This document shows positions 17,046 to 27,002 of a stretch of 64,000 nt of DNA, piece by piece (the stretch's first letter is position 1; the number at the start of each line of letters is the position of its first letter). The notes beneath the pieces are model-generated. The model worked only from the letters and a program-made list of their open reading frames with translations, was not told the origin of the DNA and made no database searches. The translations under genes and the position numbers were made by a program. This stretch comes from Acinetobacter sp. Ac_5812 (lineage in GTDB: Bacteria; Pseudomonadota; Gammaproteobacteria; Pseudomonadales; Moraxellaceae), in the NCBI RefSeq assembly GCF_013072695.1, contig NZ_LXUK01000022.1:307084-371083 (forward strand), given 5' to 3'.

Positions 17046-17583
17046 ATTTAAAGAAGATGTAAAACATTATTAAATAAAATTCATTAAAAATAAACCTTTG
17101 GGGTTTTTAAATAATTTAAAATTAAATAGTTGTTTTAAATCAATATGATAAGTTGTTTTTATTGAAATATTTAAAATAGTTGTTTTAACCAACTAAAATA
17201 ATATGAATTAATTTTAAAACCTGATTAAAACGGTTGTATTTATATTTTTAAATCTGATTAAAAAGATAGGGTTTATACTGAATTAAATAAATATTAAACC
17301 AACTAAAATAGTATGAATATAAAATTAATAATATATACAGTGACTTATCGTTTTAATTACATAATTAAATAATTCTTACAATGAAATCTCTACAAAACCT
17401 AGTGTATAGGTAGAGATTATTCTAAAAAATGTGATAGGTATCACTGTTGTATTTTTTGTGCCAGTGAGATCATGAAAACAACATGAAGGGAAGAGCTAAA
17501 TTCAAAACTTTTGAAGGATATATTTGTAATAAAATGTAAAAATTACTATTTTTTTCTACTCAAGCGCAATTTTGAGACAAAAA
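17046..17583. promoter_or_regulatory. AT-rich repeat-bearing upstream region of the cyd operon
   Basis: About 540 bases of very AT-rich DNA without a gene. A 20-base block beginning CCAACTAAAATA occurs at 17189-17208 and again at 17299-17318 with one mismatch, 110 bases apart. The first copy is part of an inverted repeat (TAGTTG-7-CAACTA at 17178-17196). CTGATTAAAA also occurs twice and AGTTGTTTT three times. These probably are regulator sites for the oxygen-responsive cyd promoter, but no known consensus is met. Confidence 0.45.
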
Positions 17584-18207
17584 TTAGTCTGTTGCGAATA
17601 AGTTATTTGAGAGCGATATTTTTTTCGCAAGATAGTGTGAGTTTGATTTTTGGCTAATTAACAACACTTGTGACTGTAATTCTAATTCACCGTACTCAGG
17701 TTCAACTTGTACATAATAGAGTTGACCAAACTCATCACGCACACGGGCCTGAGCTGAAAAACCAGGGCGTGCATTTCCAGTTGAGATTGTGGCTAAACGA
17801 CCAACCAAATTAGTATGTGTATGAGTGACTTTGGGTTTAATCACTTGGTCTAGGCAATGAATCATAAATACGGTAAAGAAAATATCGATGATCAGTGCTG
17901 GAACAAATAAATAGTAAGGTGAAATGAAGTAGTGCTGCAAAGCAAAGAACGACAGTTCCAGAAAATAGCCAGCAAAACTAAAATTAATCAATAAAAAAAC
18001 AAAGATCAGATATTTGGAAAATTTCACGTCGAGTAGAGGCGAATTCAGTAACCAATCCGGGGTGAGCTTTTGAACCAATTGACTCGGTCGTAAGCCAATT
18101 ACAATCCCGATGGTTTCTGCAATGCTGAGCACAATTAAAGCCACGACACTCATATGAAATGGCATCAGATAGTAATTGAGGAAAAACTCAGTCATCGCAG
18201 CATTCAT
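17584..18207 (-). CDS. YqiJ-like inner-membrane protein with OB-fold domain
   Basis: A 207-residue protein. Three hydrophobic helices (about residues 16-38, 63-83 and 98-117) are followed by a soluble C-terminal domain (LVGRLATISTGNARPGFSAQARVRDEFGQLYYVQVEP) with the five-strand pattern of an OB fold, as in YqiJ/NfeD proteins that work beside flotillins. No flotillin gene is adjacent here. It is the third gene of a minus-strand set with the PfkB kinase and the Rieske protein (10-base gap). The family call is moderate. Confidence 0.6.
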   Translation of the reverse strand: MNAAMTEFFLNYYLMPFHMSVVALIVLSIAETIGIVIGLRPSQLVQKLTPDWLLNSPLLDVKFSKYLIFVFLLINFSFAGYFLELSFFALQHYFISPYYLFVPALIIDIFFTVFMIHCLDQVIKPKVTHTHTNLVGRLATISTGNARPGFSAQARVRDEFGQLYYVQVEPEYGELELQSQVLLISQKSNSHYLAKKISLSNNLFATD

Positions 18208-18217
18208 GATCTAGGGC

Positions 18218-18538
18218 TTAATCAATATAGATACCACCATCTGAGTGGACTTCCAAATTTACTTTCTCAAGGAATTCACCTAGACATGGGCCTGAAATAC
18301 ATTCACCCGTTTCGACTGAAAACAATGCACCGTGCGTAGAACACTGAATATATTCTTTATCTTGATCCAAGAACTGATTTTCTAAATATTCAAGTTCTGT
18401 TTGCAAGTGTGGGCAAACGTTTTGATAGGCATAGAAGCTGCCATCTTTTTGAGTAATAAAAATCGTGGTTCCTTTCATGGTGTCGTATGCACGAGACTCA
18501 CGTTCAGGGACTTCCTCGGTCATGCAAATCTTTTCCAT
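18218..18538 (-). CDS. Rieske [2Fe-2S] protein
   Basis: A 106-residue soluble Rieske ferredoxin-like protein. The cluster ligands are visible as CPH (NVCPHLQTE) and CSTH (IQCSTHGALFS) in the expected C-x-H...C-x-x-H arrangement, and GECISGPC completes the fold. It probably transfers electrons to an oxygenase or acts as a stand-alone redox protein; no partner is encoded nearby. ATG 18538 lies one base after the kinase stop, so the pair is translationally coupled. Confidence 0.9.
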   Translation of the reverse strand: MEKICMTEEVPERESRAYDTMKGTTIFITQKDGSFYAYQNVCPHLQTELEYLENQFLDQDKEYIQCSTHGALFSVETGECISGPCLGEFLEKVNLEVHSDGGIYID

Positions 18539-18539
18539 G

Positions 18540-19553
18540 TTATGCACATTCCTGTTGAGCTTTTTGGAATTGTTCAAAAAGTTTAGCGTAATTTTCTACG
18601 CTTAAACGTGGTCCATATTGGGCAACCACTTCACTTGAGATCAAAATAGCAAGTTGTGCTGCAGCTTCCAAGCTTAAACCGGCATTGATTGCATATAAAA
18701 ATGCGCCTGAGAATGCATCACCAGCGCCATTGGTATCCACAGCTTCAACCGCACGACCATTAACATGGAAATGATGTGCTTGGTCAACAATTACAGCACC
18801 TTTAGCGCCTTGTGTGATCACAATATGTTGATTTTTTAATTTTAGGCTTTCAATTGCAGCATCAAGATTGTCTGTTTCGGTAAACATAAGCGCTTCTTGT
18901 TCATTACAGAATAACAGATCAACACCATCATCTAGGAGTTCGACTAAACCCTGACGTGCATATTGCACCATTGCAGGATCGGAGAGTGATAATGCAATTT
19001 TAACGTCGTGTGCTTTAGCCAGCTCACGTGCCTGTTTAACTGCAACACGAGCGGTATCGCTGGTTGATAAGTAACCTTCGATATACAGCCATTTCGCTGT
19101 TTTCAGTGGTTCAAGGTCGATTTGCTCAGTCGATAATTCAGCGGTAATCCCGAGGTAAGTTTGCATGGTACGTTCTGAATCTGGGCTGATCAGAACCATA
19201 CAGGTCCCTGTTACACCTTCACTGATTGATTGTGTTGTGGTTGTAATACCAGCTTCGTTTAAGCCATCGAGGTAAATGCGACCAAGCTCATCATTGCCTA
19301 CACGACAGCCATAAAATGCAGTACCACCTAAGGCGCTAAATGCAACGGTTGTATTTGCTGCTGAACCACCACTGGCTTGGCCCTTGTAGCTTTGAGTATC
19401 TTGTAATTTTTGATATAAATTTGCCTGTGTTTCACCATCGGCCAAATGCATTGTGCCTTTTGGCAATCCCTGTTGCGTTAGAAACTCATTTGAAACCTTA
19501 AATTCTTGGTCAATGAGTGCATTACCAATTGCAAAAAGATCAACAGTTGCCAT
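18540..19553 (-). CDS. PfkB-family kinase, probably adenosine kinase-like
   Basis: A 337-residue ribokinase-family enzyme that phosphorylates a sugar or nucleoside with ATP. The N-terminal ASGGSAANTTVAFSALGG (about residues 61-78) and the C-terminal DTNGAGDAFSGAFLY anion-hole and catalytic aspartate motif are both complete. Similar proteins are annotated as adenosine kinase in related genomes, but the substrate cannot be proven from motifs. The start MATVDLFAIGNALID at 19553 matches the family; two upstream in-frame ATGs are possible. Confidence 0.88.
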   Translation of the reverse strand: MATVDLFAIGNALIDQEFKVSNEFLTQQGLPKGTMHLADGETQANLYQKLQDTQSYKGQASGGSAANTTVAFSALGGTAFYGCRVGNDELGRIYLDGLNEAGITTTTQSISEGVTGTCMVLISPDSERTMQTYLGITAELSTEQIDLEPLKTAKWLYIEGYLSTSDTARVAVKQARELAKAHDVKIALSLSDPAMVQYARQGLVELLDDGVDLLFCNEQEALMFTETDNLDAAIESLKLKNQHIVITQGAKGAVIVDQAHHFHVNGRAVEAVDTNGAGDAFSGAFLYAINAGLSLEAAAQLAILISSEVVAQYGPRLSVENYAKLFEQFQKAQQECA

Positions 19554-19669
19554 GTTTATCATCACAGTAAAAATCAAAAAGCAAAGTTTACACGAATGCT
19601 ACGGATTACAGTAGTTTGTTGAAGAAAATTCAGCAAAGTATAGGGTCACAGTGAAATGAAGGAAAGAAG

Positions 19670-20119
19670 ATGAGGACAGATCACTTTAGAGTTGAAAGAA
19701 GCCTGAAATTGCCTGCACAAATCGATGTTTTGATCCAATATTCAGAACGTGAGGGCTTTCGTTTCTTAAATAGATTAAAACAAGATTTTAAATCAGGTAC
19801 GAATTGTTTTGATCAGATCGGAGAAGCACTTTTTGTTGTGTTTGATCAACATGATAGTTTGATTGCCGTAGGTGGACTGAATCAAGACCCTTTTGCCGAA
19901 TCGAAGAGCGTTGGGCGCTTACGTCGTTTCTATATCCATCCAGATTATCGTGATAAAAAAATCGGTACTTATTTTTTGATGCATATTGAACAATACGCAA
20001 AGACTTATTTTGAGCGGCTTGATTTATTTACTGATACAGCACAAGCGGCTCACTTTTATCAAAGTCGGGGATATCAATCTATCGCGTCAGCACATCGCAA
20101 TTTTTACAAGATTTTATGA
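19670..20119 (+). CDS. GNAT family N-acetyltransferase
   Basis: A 149-residue GNAT enzyme. GRLRRFYIHPDYRDKKIGTYFLMHIE (about residues 82-107) is the acetyl-CoA-binding strand-loop-helix, with the loop D-x-x-x-K-x-I-G slightly deviating from Q/R-x-x-G-x-G/A. ARAAHFYQSRGYQ-like residues near 123-135 form the C-terminal motif. The substrate is unknown. AAGGAAAG precedes the ATG at 19670. It is divergent from the kinase gene. Confidence 0.85.
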   Translation: MRTDHFRVERSLKLPAQIDVLIQYSEREGFRFLNRLKQDFKSGTNCFDQIGEALFVVFDQHDSLIAVGGLNQDPFAESKSVGRLRRFYIHPDYRDKKIGTYFLMHIEQYAKTYFERLDLFTDTAQAAHFYQSRGYQSIASAHRNFYKIL

Positions 20120-20251
20120 AACGCCGTTTTGGATTAGGCGCTGCATTTTTCTACAAAAATAGAGTAATTTACATGGATATCGATACGTATTCTTCGGTAG
20201 ACTCTCTATAATCAATTGTAATGAATTTAATACAGATAAATTGGAGATCAC

Positions 20252-23191
20252 ATGACTGTAGATGTTACTGAAAGCATTACTCAAACGACACATCCCGCGT
20301 TTCAGCTATTACGTCAACACCATGTAGAAGCACTCGATATTCAAGTTTCAGAATATAAGCACAAAGTGACTGGTGCAGTTCACTACCATTTGGCCACAAC
20401 GCATGATGAAAATGTGTTCTTGGTGGCATTTAGAACGCAGCCGATGGATTCCAAAGGCGCTGCACATATTTTAGAGCATACAGCACTCTGTGGTTCTGAA
20501 AAATTCCCTGTACGTGATCCGTTCTTTTTGATGATCCGCCGTTCATTGAACACATTTATGAATGCATTCACAGCAGCGGATTGGACAGCGTATCCTTTTG
20601 CAACACAGAACAAAAAAGACTTTCAAAATTTATTGTCTGTGTATTTAGATGCTGCCTTTGCCGCGAATTTAAATCCTTTGGATTTTGCTCAAGAAGGCAT
20701 TCGTATTGAGCTGGAAAATGATCAAGCCGTTTATAAAGGTGTGGTATTTAATGAAATGAAAGGCGCAATGAGCTCTCCTTCAGATCAGCTATATCATCAG
20801 CTTGCACATCATTTATTCCCAGAAACGACCTATCACTACAACTCTGGTGGTGATCCTAAAGATATTCCTGACCTCAGCTATGAGCAGTTGGTGGATTTCT
20901 ATAAAACTCACTATCACCCAAGTAATGCCGTGTTCATGACCTTTGGCAATCAAAGTGCGTATGATCTGCAAGAACAATTTGAGAAACTAGCTTTGCATAA
21001 GTTTGCTCAAGGGACAACTTTATACTCAAAACCAGAGAAACGTTTAACTGCCCCTGTCGAAGTGACTGAAAGCTATGCCGTCGATAGTGAAGATCTAAAT
21101 GACAAGACTTACCATGTGATGTCGTGGTTATTGCCTGAAACCAGTGATACTAAATTACGTCTAGGTATGCGTTTGGTTGAGGGAATTCTATTAGAAAATT
21201 CGGCTTCACCTTTACGTCATTATTTGGAAACTTGTGGTTATGCACAATCAACAGGTCCACTCATGGGTGTGGATGATAGCAACTTTGAAATGACCTTCTA
21301 TTGTGGTGTTCAAGGCTCTAATGCTGAACATGCAGAAACATTTAAAAATGGTATTCTCGATATTCTAAAAGAGGTTGCTTCCAAGCCAGTAGATACTGAT
21401 TTTGTCGATGCCATTCTTCATCAAATTGAATTACATCAACGTGAAATCAATGGTGATGGTACACCGTATGGTCTAAGTCTGATTCTGAATGGACTAGGTA
21501 GTGCGATTCATCATAGCGATCCAATTCATGTCTGGGATGTAGACTCTGCGATCGAGCAAGTCAAAGAAGAGCTCAAAGATCCAATGTGGTTATCGAATTT
21601 GATTCAAACCCATTTATTGGATAATCCACATCGTGTGCAAATGACCTTAATTCCTGATGCAACCAAGTCTGTGAAAGAGCAGCAAGCCGAACAAGCGCGT
21701 TTGGCTGAGATTACTGCACAGTTAACTGATGCGCAGAAAGTTGAAATTCAGGAAAAAACGGCTGCATTAAAGCAACGTCAAGACACACCAGATGATCTTG
21801 AATTGTTACCAAAAGTTGGTTTGGAAGATGTGCCTGCTGAATTGCAAATTGTGCAAGGTCAACTACGTGAAATTATTTGCAATGGCTTAGATACGCCGTT
21901 GAATTTATATCATGCAGGAACCAATGGTATTTACTACCAACAAGTGTTGATTCAGATTCCTGATGAAATCGTACAATCACCATACTTCAATTTACTCTCT
22001 ATTTTAATGGGAGAGGTTGGCGCGGGTGAGTACGAGTATTTGGAGTTCCAGCAAATCCAAACCGCAGTAAGTGGTGGTTTAGGTATGGGGGCATCATTGC
22101 GAAGTAAGGTCGATGATAAAGACCGTATCAGCGCATGGCTCACGCTGACGACAAAATCACTGACGCAAAAACTGGATGCAATTCAATTATTAAAATTGGC
22201 ATTTGAGCAACTTCGTTTTGATGAAAAAGACCGCATCATCGAGTTATTGCAGCAACGTAAAACGCGTTGGCAATCCCGTTTGTCTGGCTCTGGTCATAGT
22301 TATGCAATGCAAGCGGCCTCACGTCAAATGAGTGCATTGGCTCGCCGTGATTATCATAATACCGGTTTAGGCGCATTAAACTGGCTCAGTGACTTGGTTG
22401 CGAAAATTGATCAAGATGATAGCGCTTATCAAGCATTGATTACTGAATTACAGTCGATTCATCGTAAGTTGTTGCAAGCACCTAAACAATTCTTGTTGGT
22501 ATGTGAAGAACATCAATCTGATCGTTTGGTTGAAGAGGTTCAAAACGTTTGGGATAAGCTGGTTGTTGATAAAACACCTGTCACTTTAACGCAAGTAGAA
22601 CAGGTCAATACTTCAGATGATGAAGCATGGTTAATTCAAGCGAATGTTCAGTTCTGTTCATCTGCTTATCAAGCAGTCGATGTCGCACATCCTGATGCAG
22701 CACCTTTAATGGTATTGGCAGCTTATTTACGTAATGGTTTCTTGCATAGCGCCATTCGCGAAAAAGGCGGTGCATATGGTGGTGGTGCAAGCTATGATGG
22801 CAATGCGTGTTCATTCCGTTTTTATAGCTATCGTGATCCACGTCTAGCGGAAACGTTTAATGATTTTGAAGCCAGTGTGCAATGGTTACTGAATACCGAA
22901 CAAAAACCATATCAACTCGAAGAAGCAATTCTAGGTTTAGTGGCTGGTATGGATAAACCAGGCTCACCGGCTGGGGAAGCAATTACGGCATGTTATGCCT
23001 TATTGCATGCACGTACGCCAAAATTCCGTAAAATCTTACGAGAACGTTTACTTAACGTGGACTTGGATGATTTACAGCGTGTTGCGAAGCAATATCTATT
23101 GGCTCAAAAACCAGTGAAAGCTGTGGTTGCGCCATTTGCGAAACGTGAAGAATTGCAGAAACTTGGATTTAGTATCCAGCAAGTTAATTAA
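20252..23191 (+). CDS. M16C zinc metallopeptidase (presequence protease-like)
   Basis: A 979-residue peptidase of the insulinase superfamily, M16C (PreP/falcilysin-like) group, built of two halves that close around unfolded peptides. The inverted zinc motif HxxEH is His72-x-x-Glu75-His76 (AHILEHTALCG), and Glu168 in FNEMKGAM is a likely third ligand. FLHSAIREKGGAYGGG (about residues 830-845) is the conserved Arg/Tyr substrate-binding element of the C-terminal half. No signal peptide is seen, so it probably degrades peptides in the cytoplasm. GGAG precedes the ATG. Confidence 0.95.
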   Translation: MTVDVTESITQTTHPAFQLLRQHHVEALDIQVSEYKHKVTGAVHYHLATTHDENVFLVAFRTQPMDSKGAAHILEHTALCGSEKFPVRDPFFLMIRRSLNTFMNAFTAADWTAYPFATQNKKDFQNLLSVYLDAAFAANLNPLDFAQEGIRIELENDQAVYKGVVFNEMKGAMSSPSDQLYHQLAHHLFPETTYHYNSGGDPKDIPDLSYEQLVDFYKTHYHPSNAVFMTFGNQSAYDLQEQFEKLALHKFAQGTTLYSKPEKRLTAPVEVTESYAVDSEDLNDKTYHVMSWLLPETSDTKLRLGMRLVEGILLENSASPLRHYLETCGYAQSTGPLMGVDDSNFEMTFYCGVQGSNAEHAETFKNGILDILKEVASKPVDTDFVDAILHQIELHQREINGDGTPYGLSLILNGLGSAIHHSDPIHVWDVDSAIEQVKEELKDPMWLSNLIQTHLLDNPHRVQMTLIPDATKSVKEQQAEQARLAEITAQLTDAQKVEIQEKTAALKQRQDTPDDLELLPKVGLEDVPAELQIVQGQLREIICNGLDTPLNLYHAGTNGIYYQQVLIQIPDEIVQSPYFNLLSILMGEVGAGEYEYLEFQQIQTAVSGGLGMGASLRSKVDDKDRISAWLTLTTKSLTQKLDAIQLLKLAFEQLRFDEKDRIIELLQQRKTRWQSRLSGSGHSYAMQAASRQMSALARRDYHNTGLGALNWLSDLVAKIDQDDSAYQALITELQSIHRKLLQAPKQFLLVCEEHQSDRLVEEVQNVWDKLVVDKTPVTLTQVEQVNTSDDEAWLIQANVQFCSSAYQAVDVAHPDAAPLMVLAAYLRNGFLHSAIREKGGAYGGGASYDGNACSFRFYSYRDPRLAETFNDFEASVQWLLNTEQKPYQLEEAILGLVAGMDKPGSPAGEAITACYALLHARTPKFRKILRERLLNVDLDDLQRVAKQYLLAQKPVKAVVAPFAKREELQKLGFSIQQVN

Positions 23192-23214
23192 TAAAATAAA
23201 AATCGGAGAAATCT

Positions 23215-24384
23215 ATGGCGTTCAAATCTTTTGAACGTAGTCATTTGGAGCTGAGTATCCTTGCGATACTTGGCTCTTTAGCGACATCGTTGTCACATGC
23301 TGAATCAACAGCACCTGCAAGCCCTGCAACCGTTGATGCCTGTGTGGCCTTGGCCGCAAATGCTGAGCGTCTGGCTTGTTATGACCGCCTTTTTAAAGCG
23401 CCGACCATTATTCCAACACAAGTTCAGACCGATGCAGCGCCTATGGTTGCAGCCGCTATGCCTGTGGCTGAGTCGAGTGAACCAGCCAAACCAGAGTCTT
23501 TGAAAGATAAGGTGGTTCAAAAGGTTAGTGACTTGCATATATTAGGTGCTGCACCAAAATTTGATCCAAACGTTTCATTACTCGATCGCCGTTGGGAATT
23601 GTCAGAAGAAAGTAAACTGGGGGTATGGAATATTCGTGCTTATCAACCGGTTTATCTGTTACCAGTGTTCTGGACGAGTGATAAAAATGAATTTCCAAGC
23701 AGTCCAAACCCTGAAAATACAGTCAAAGATAAGCAAGAGTTAACCTCGAGCGAAGCAAAGTTCCAACTTTCATTTAAGACCAAAGCTTGGGAAAACATCT
23801 TTGGTAATAATGGTGATCTCTGGTTGGGTTACACGCAATCTTCACGTTGGCAAGTTTATAACTCAGAGGAATCAAGACCATTCCGTGAGACCAATTATGA
23901 GCCTGAAGCGAGTTTGATGTTTAGAACCAATTATGAAATTTTAGGTCTAAATGCACGTTTGCTTGGGGTCACCTTGAACCACCAATCCAATGGTCGTTCA
24001 GATCCGTTATCACGTAGTTGGAACCGTGTGATTTTTAATCTTGGTTTTGAAAAAGACAACTTCGCACTGATGTTGCGTCCTTGGTACCGTGTTGAAGAAG
24101 ATGCCAAAGATGATAATAACCCAGACATCAAGGATTATATTGGTCGTGGTGATTTAACCGCATTTTACCGTAAGGGCAATAATGATTTTTCTTTGATGTT
24201 ACGTCATTCATTAAAAGGTGGTGATCGCTCACATGGTGCGGTTCAGTTTGACTGGGCTTTCCCAATTAAAGATAAATTACGCGGTCATTTTCAAATATTT
24301 GATGGCTATGGCGAGAGCTTGATTGATTATAATCACCGAGCGACCTATGTCGGCTTAGGTGTATCTTTAATGAACTGGTACTAA
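23215..24384 (+). CDS. pldA: outer-membrane phospholipase A
   Basis: A 389-residue OMPLA-type enzyme that hydrolyses phospholipids misplaced in the outer leaflet. The catalytic triad is seen as His256, Ser258 and Asn270 in NHQSNGRSDP...SRSWNR, with the same spacing as His142/Ser144/Asn156 of E. coli. A signal region (ending SLSHAES) and a roughly 110-residue alanine/proline-rich linker with a DACVALAANAERLACYDRLF motif precede the 12-strand barrel, making it longer than the E. coli protein (289 residues). The next gene begins immediately after its stop. Confidence 0.95.
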   Translation: MAFKSFERSHLELSILAILGSLATSLSHAESTAPASPATVDACVALAANAERLACYDRLFKAPTIIPTQVQTDAAPMVAAAMPVAESSEPAKPESLKDKVVQKVSDLHILGAAPKFDPNVSLLDRRWELSEESKLGVWNIRAYQPVYLLPVFWTSDKNEFPSSPNPENTVKDKQELTSSEAKFQLSFKTKAWENIFGNNGDLWLGYTQSSRWQVYNSEESRPFRETNYEPEASLMFRTNYEILGLNARLLGVTLNHQSNGRSDPLSRSWNRVIFNLGFEKDNFALMLRPWYRVEEDAKDDNNPDIKDYIGRGDLTAFYRKGNNDFSLMLRHSLKGGDRSHGAVQFDWAFPIKDKLRGHFQIFDGYGESLIDYNHRATYVGLGVSLMNWY

Positions 24385-24912
24385 ATGAGTTTAAATATTC
24401 CAGAGTCCTTATTGCAGCTTGAAGCAAATTGTGGCGTCTTTGCACTCTGGTTAATCGTGAAGCAATATCATACCCATATTGATATTGCGGACCTGATTCG
24501 CTTGTCTGGTCATGACCGAGAAGATGGAACATTCACCATCGCTTTGGCTGTGGCACTGAAAAAATTAGGGTTTGAGGTATCGTTCTATACGGCGCCTGAC
24601 CCTAATATTGATGAAAAGGAAAAGCAAAGTTATCTTGATGCGCAGCGTCTTCAGATTCCCATTCAGGCTGCTTTAACTTATTCAGAGATTCAGCGAGCTT
24701 ATGAACAAGGCCACTTCGTGATTGTGTTTTATGACACATTACAGGGTATAGGGAACCAATCCTTGATTTATTCAATTGATGAACAAGAGGTTAGTTTCTG
24801 TGATCATTTTGACGTGATGTCTAAAATAGTGTTTGAACAGCAACGTCAAAATGATGAAATTTGTCGACAAGTGATTTTGATTGAACAGCCTTTAGATCAT
24901 CATCCAATCTGA
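24385..24912 (+). CDS. C39 peptidase-like protein lacking the catalytic histidine
   Basis: A 175-residue papain-like fold resembling peptidase C39 domains. Cys16 (EANCGVFALWLIV) with Gln11 fits the nucleophile and oxyanion region. The strand where C39 enzymes have Gly-His-(F/Y)-hydrophobic reads GNQSLIYSIDEQEVSFCD, so the usual His is replaced by Asn/Gln; the protein may be a non-catalytic binding domain. Its ATG touches the pldA stop, so it is co-translated with pldA. The 3' end overlaps the convergent ktrB gene by 13 bases. Confidence 0.6.
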   Translation: MSLNIPESLLQLEANCGVFALWLIVKQYHTHIDIADLIRLSGHDREDGTFTIALAVALKKLGFEVSFYTAPDPNIDEKEKQSYLDAQRLQIPIQAALTYSEIQRAYEQGHFVIVFYDTLQGIGNQSLIYSIDEQEVSFCDHFDVMSKIVFEQQRQNDEICRQVILIEQPLDHHPI

Positions 24913-26237
24913 ATATTGGCATTGGCATGTTTTAAGCGGCTCTTCTTTGGCGTCGCGATTAAATAAGCCAGTGTTAACGGCCCTAATCGTCCCGTAAACA
25001 TCAACAAACTCAGCACGAACAAACTCCCATCATGCAACTGACCAGTTGCACCTCGCGACAGTCCTACAGTGCATGCCGCAGAGACCACTTCAAACATTAA
25101 GTCGAGCACATCTAATTTTGGTTCAAGTAGGAAAATAATAAAGCATCCGACGAAAACCAACATGCCCGTAATCGCGGTTACAGCAAGTGCTTTATAGGTG
25201 GTTTCTTGTGACACTGAATGGTTAAAAATACGGATTTCTTCATTACGTCGTAAAAAAGAAATCACACAGAGCAGTAAAATCACAAAAGTACCGACTTTAA
25301 TACCGCCAGCCGTACTGAGAGAACCCCCACCAATAAACATGAGTAACATGGTGAGTAAGGCTGTACTGTGTTCCATCGAACCTGTGTCAATGGTATTAAA
25401 GCCCGAAGAGCGTGGCACGGTGGCTTGAAACCATGCATTCATGGCTTGTTCACCTAAACTCATCGAGCCAAGGGTAAGCGGATTATTTGACTCTAATAAC
25501 CAAATTAAGACAAATGCAACAAGATTTAAAATTGCAATCGTACTGAGGATCAATTTGCTGTTCGGGCTCAACTTGCTCCAGCGTTTATTTTGTTTAACAT
25601 CAATCAGAACCAAGAAGCCAATTCCACCTAAGGTATATAACATACTGATGGTGAGGCAAATCAGATAGTGGCTTTGAAAGTTAATCAGACTGTTATCAAA
25701 CAAGGAAAAACCTGCATTGTTAAAAGCTGAGACACTATAGAAAACCGCATAATACAGCCCACGATCAAAACCATACATGGGTGCAAAGGAGGCTGTTAGG
25801 ATAATGACGCCAATCAATTCAAACAACAGGGTATACAGTACTACACCTTTGGCAACAAAGGTGACTTTGGAAAGGCTGGTTTGACCCAAACTGTCCTGCG
25901 CCATCATTTGTTGCTTTAAGCCGAGTTTAGGAGCGAGACTTAATGCAGCCAATATCGCAAAGGTCATAAAACCTAAACCACCTGATTGAATCAACAACAG
26001 AATAATAAACTGCCCAAGATGATTGAATGAATCATTCAGGTTTACGACTGATAAACCTGTAATGGTTACAGCCGAAGTTGCTGTAAATAAGGCATCCATC
26101 CAGCTCACATTACCTTTATTGGCAATCGGCATTTTTAGCAAAATTGTGCCAATGATAATAAAACTAAGGAATCCAATCGCCAGCAAAGAAGGTGGGCTCA
26201 GATTGAAAATTTTCTGGGAGTTTATTTTGAATGCCAT
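24900..26237 (-). CDS. ktrB: potassium uptake protein KtrB/TrkH family
   Basis: A 445-residue ion-conducting subunit of a Ktr-type K+ transporter. Four MPM repeats each carry a selectivity-filter glycine: TITGLSVV, FNNAGFSLF, RSSGFNTI and CTVGLSRG. The length fits KtrB rather than the longer TrkH. It is co-transcribed with the RCK-domain subunit 1 base upstream. Na+ dependence is known for the Ktr family but is not shown here. Confidence 0.93.
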   Translation of the reverse strand: MAFKINSQKIFNLSPPSLLAIGFLSFIIIGTILLKMPIANKGNVSWMDALFTATSAVTITGLSVVNLNDSFNHLGQFIILLLIQSGGLGFMTFAILAALSLAPKLGLKQQMMAQDSLGQTSLSKVTFVAKGVVLYTLLFELIGVIILTASFAPMYGFDRGLYYAVFYSVSAFNNAGFSLFDNSLINFQSHYLICLTISMLYTLGGIGFLVLIDVKQNKRWSKLSPNSKLILSTIAILNLVAFVLIWLLESNNPLTLGSMSLGEQAMNAWFQATVPRSSGFNTIDTGSMEHSTALLTMLLMFIGGGSLSTAGGIKVGTFVILLLCVISFLRRNEEIRIFNHSVSQETTYKALAVTAITGMLVFVGCFIIFLLEPKLDVLDLMFEVVSAACTVGLSRGATGQLHDGSLFVLSLLMFTGRLGPLTLAYLIATPKKSRLKHANANIQIG

Positions 26238-26238
26238 G

Positions 26239-26889
26239 TTATGCGAAACATCCTGAAAGTTTTCGGAGATGGATGAGTAAACCTTCTAGAATGAGGACAT
26301 CACCTGTTTTTAAGGTGAAGTTGCCATCTGTTTCATAGAGAATTTCTTGATCTCGTTTTAACAATAAAAGTTTGATATGCGGTTCTTGTTTTAAAATGCC
26401 AGATAAATTTACGTTGTTGAGCTTTTCATGCACAGGAACTTTAACAATGTAATGATCATGGTCAAGCGCCATATAACGGCTCACCATTGGGTAATTTAAT
26501 GCCTGAGCGACCCGAACACCCATATCTTCTTCAGGATGGATAATTTTACTGACATTTAAATGGGAGAGAATGGTGTGATGTGCTTTAGTTTTAGCCTTGA
26601 CTAGAATTTTCTCAACACCAAGATTCTTGAGATTTAAAACACAGAGAATACTGGCTTCAATATCTTCACCAATCGCAACAACGACAGCATCGCAATTTTG
26701 GATATTCAGCTCTTCTAGGACGTGCTCGTCGGTGGCATCGGCAATCACGGCATGCGTAATGCGATCTGCAAGGCTTTCGACATTACGTTTGATGGTATCA
26801 ATGCCAATGATATCATGATTCAGTTTAGTTAGCTCTAATGCAACAGTTGCTCCAAAACTCCCTAAACCAATGACTGCAAACTGTGCCAT
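26239..26889 (-). CDS. ktrA: potassium uptake regulatory subunit KtrA (TrkA family)
   Basis: A 216-residue cytoplasmic gating subunit. The RCK N-domain has the nucleotide-binding GLGSFGATVA (residues 8-17) and the acidic end of beta2 (GIDTI), followed by an RCK_C domain (about residues 135-216) that senses ligand. A single RCK_N/RCK_C pair is the KtrA layout; TrkA has two. It precedes ktrB directly. Confidence 0.93.
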   Translation of the reverse strand: MAQFAVIGLGSFGATVALELTKLNHDIIGIDTIKRNVESLADRITHAVIADATDEHVLEELNIQNCDAVVVAIGEDIEASILCVLNLKNLGVEKILVKAKTKAHHTILSHLNVSKIIHPEEDMGVRVAQALNYPMVSRYMALDHDHYIVKVPVHEKLNNVNLSGILKQEPHIKLLLLKRDQEILYETDGNFTLKTGDVLILEGLLIHLRKLSGCFA

Positions 26890-27002
26890 AACTGTCCTTA
26901 ACTAAATGATAAAAATGTCTTTTTATTCATTTTAAGATGGAATAACTTTCTATTTGTAATGATTTTGTTTGCGATGCACATCTATAAGCAAAACATCGAA
27001 TA

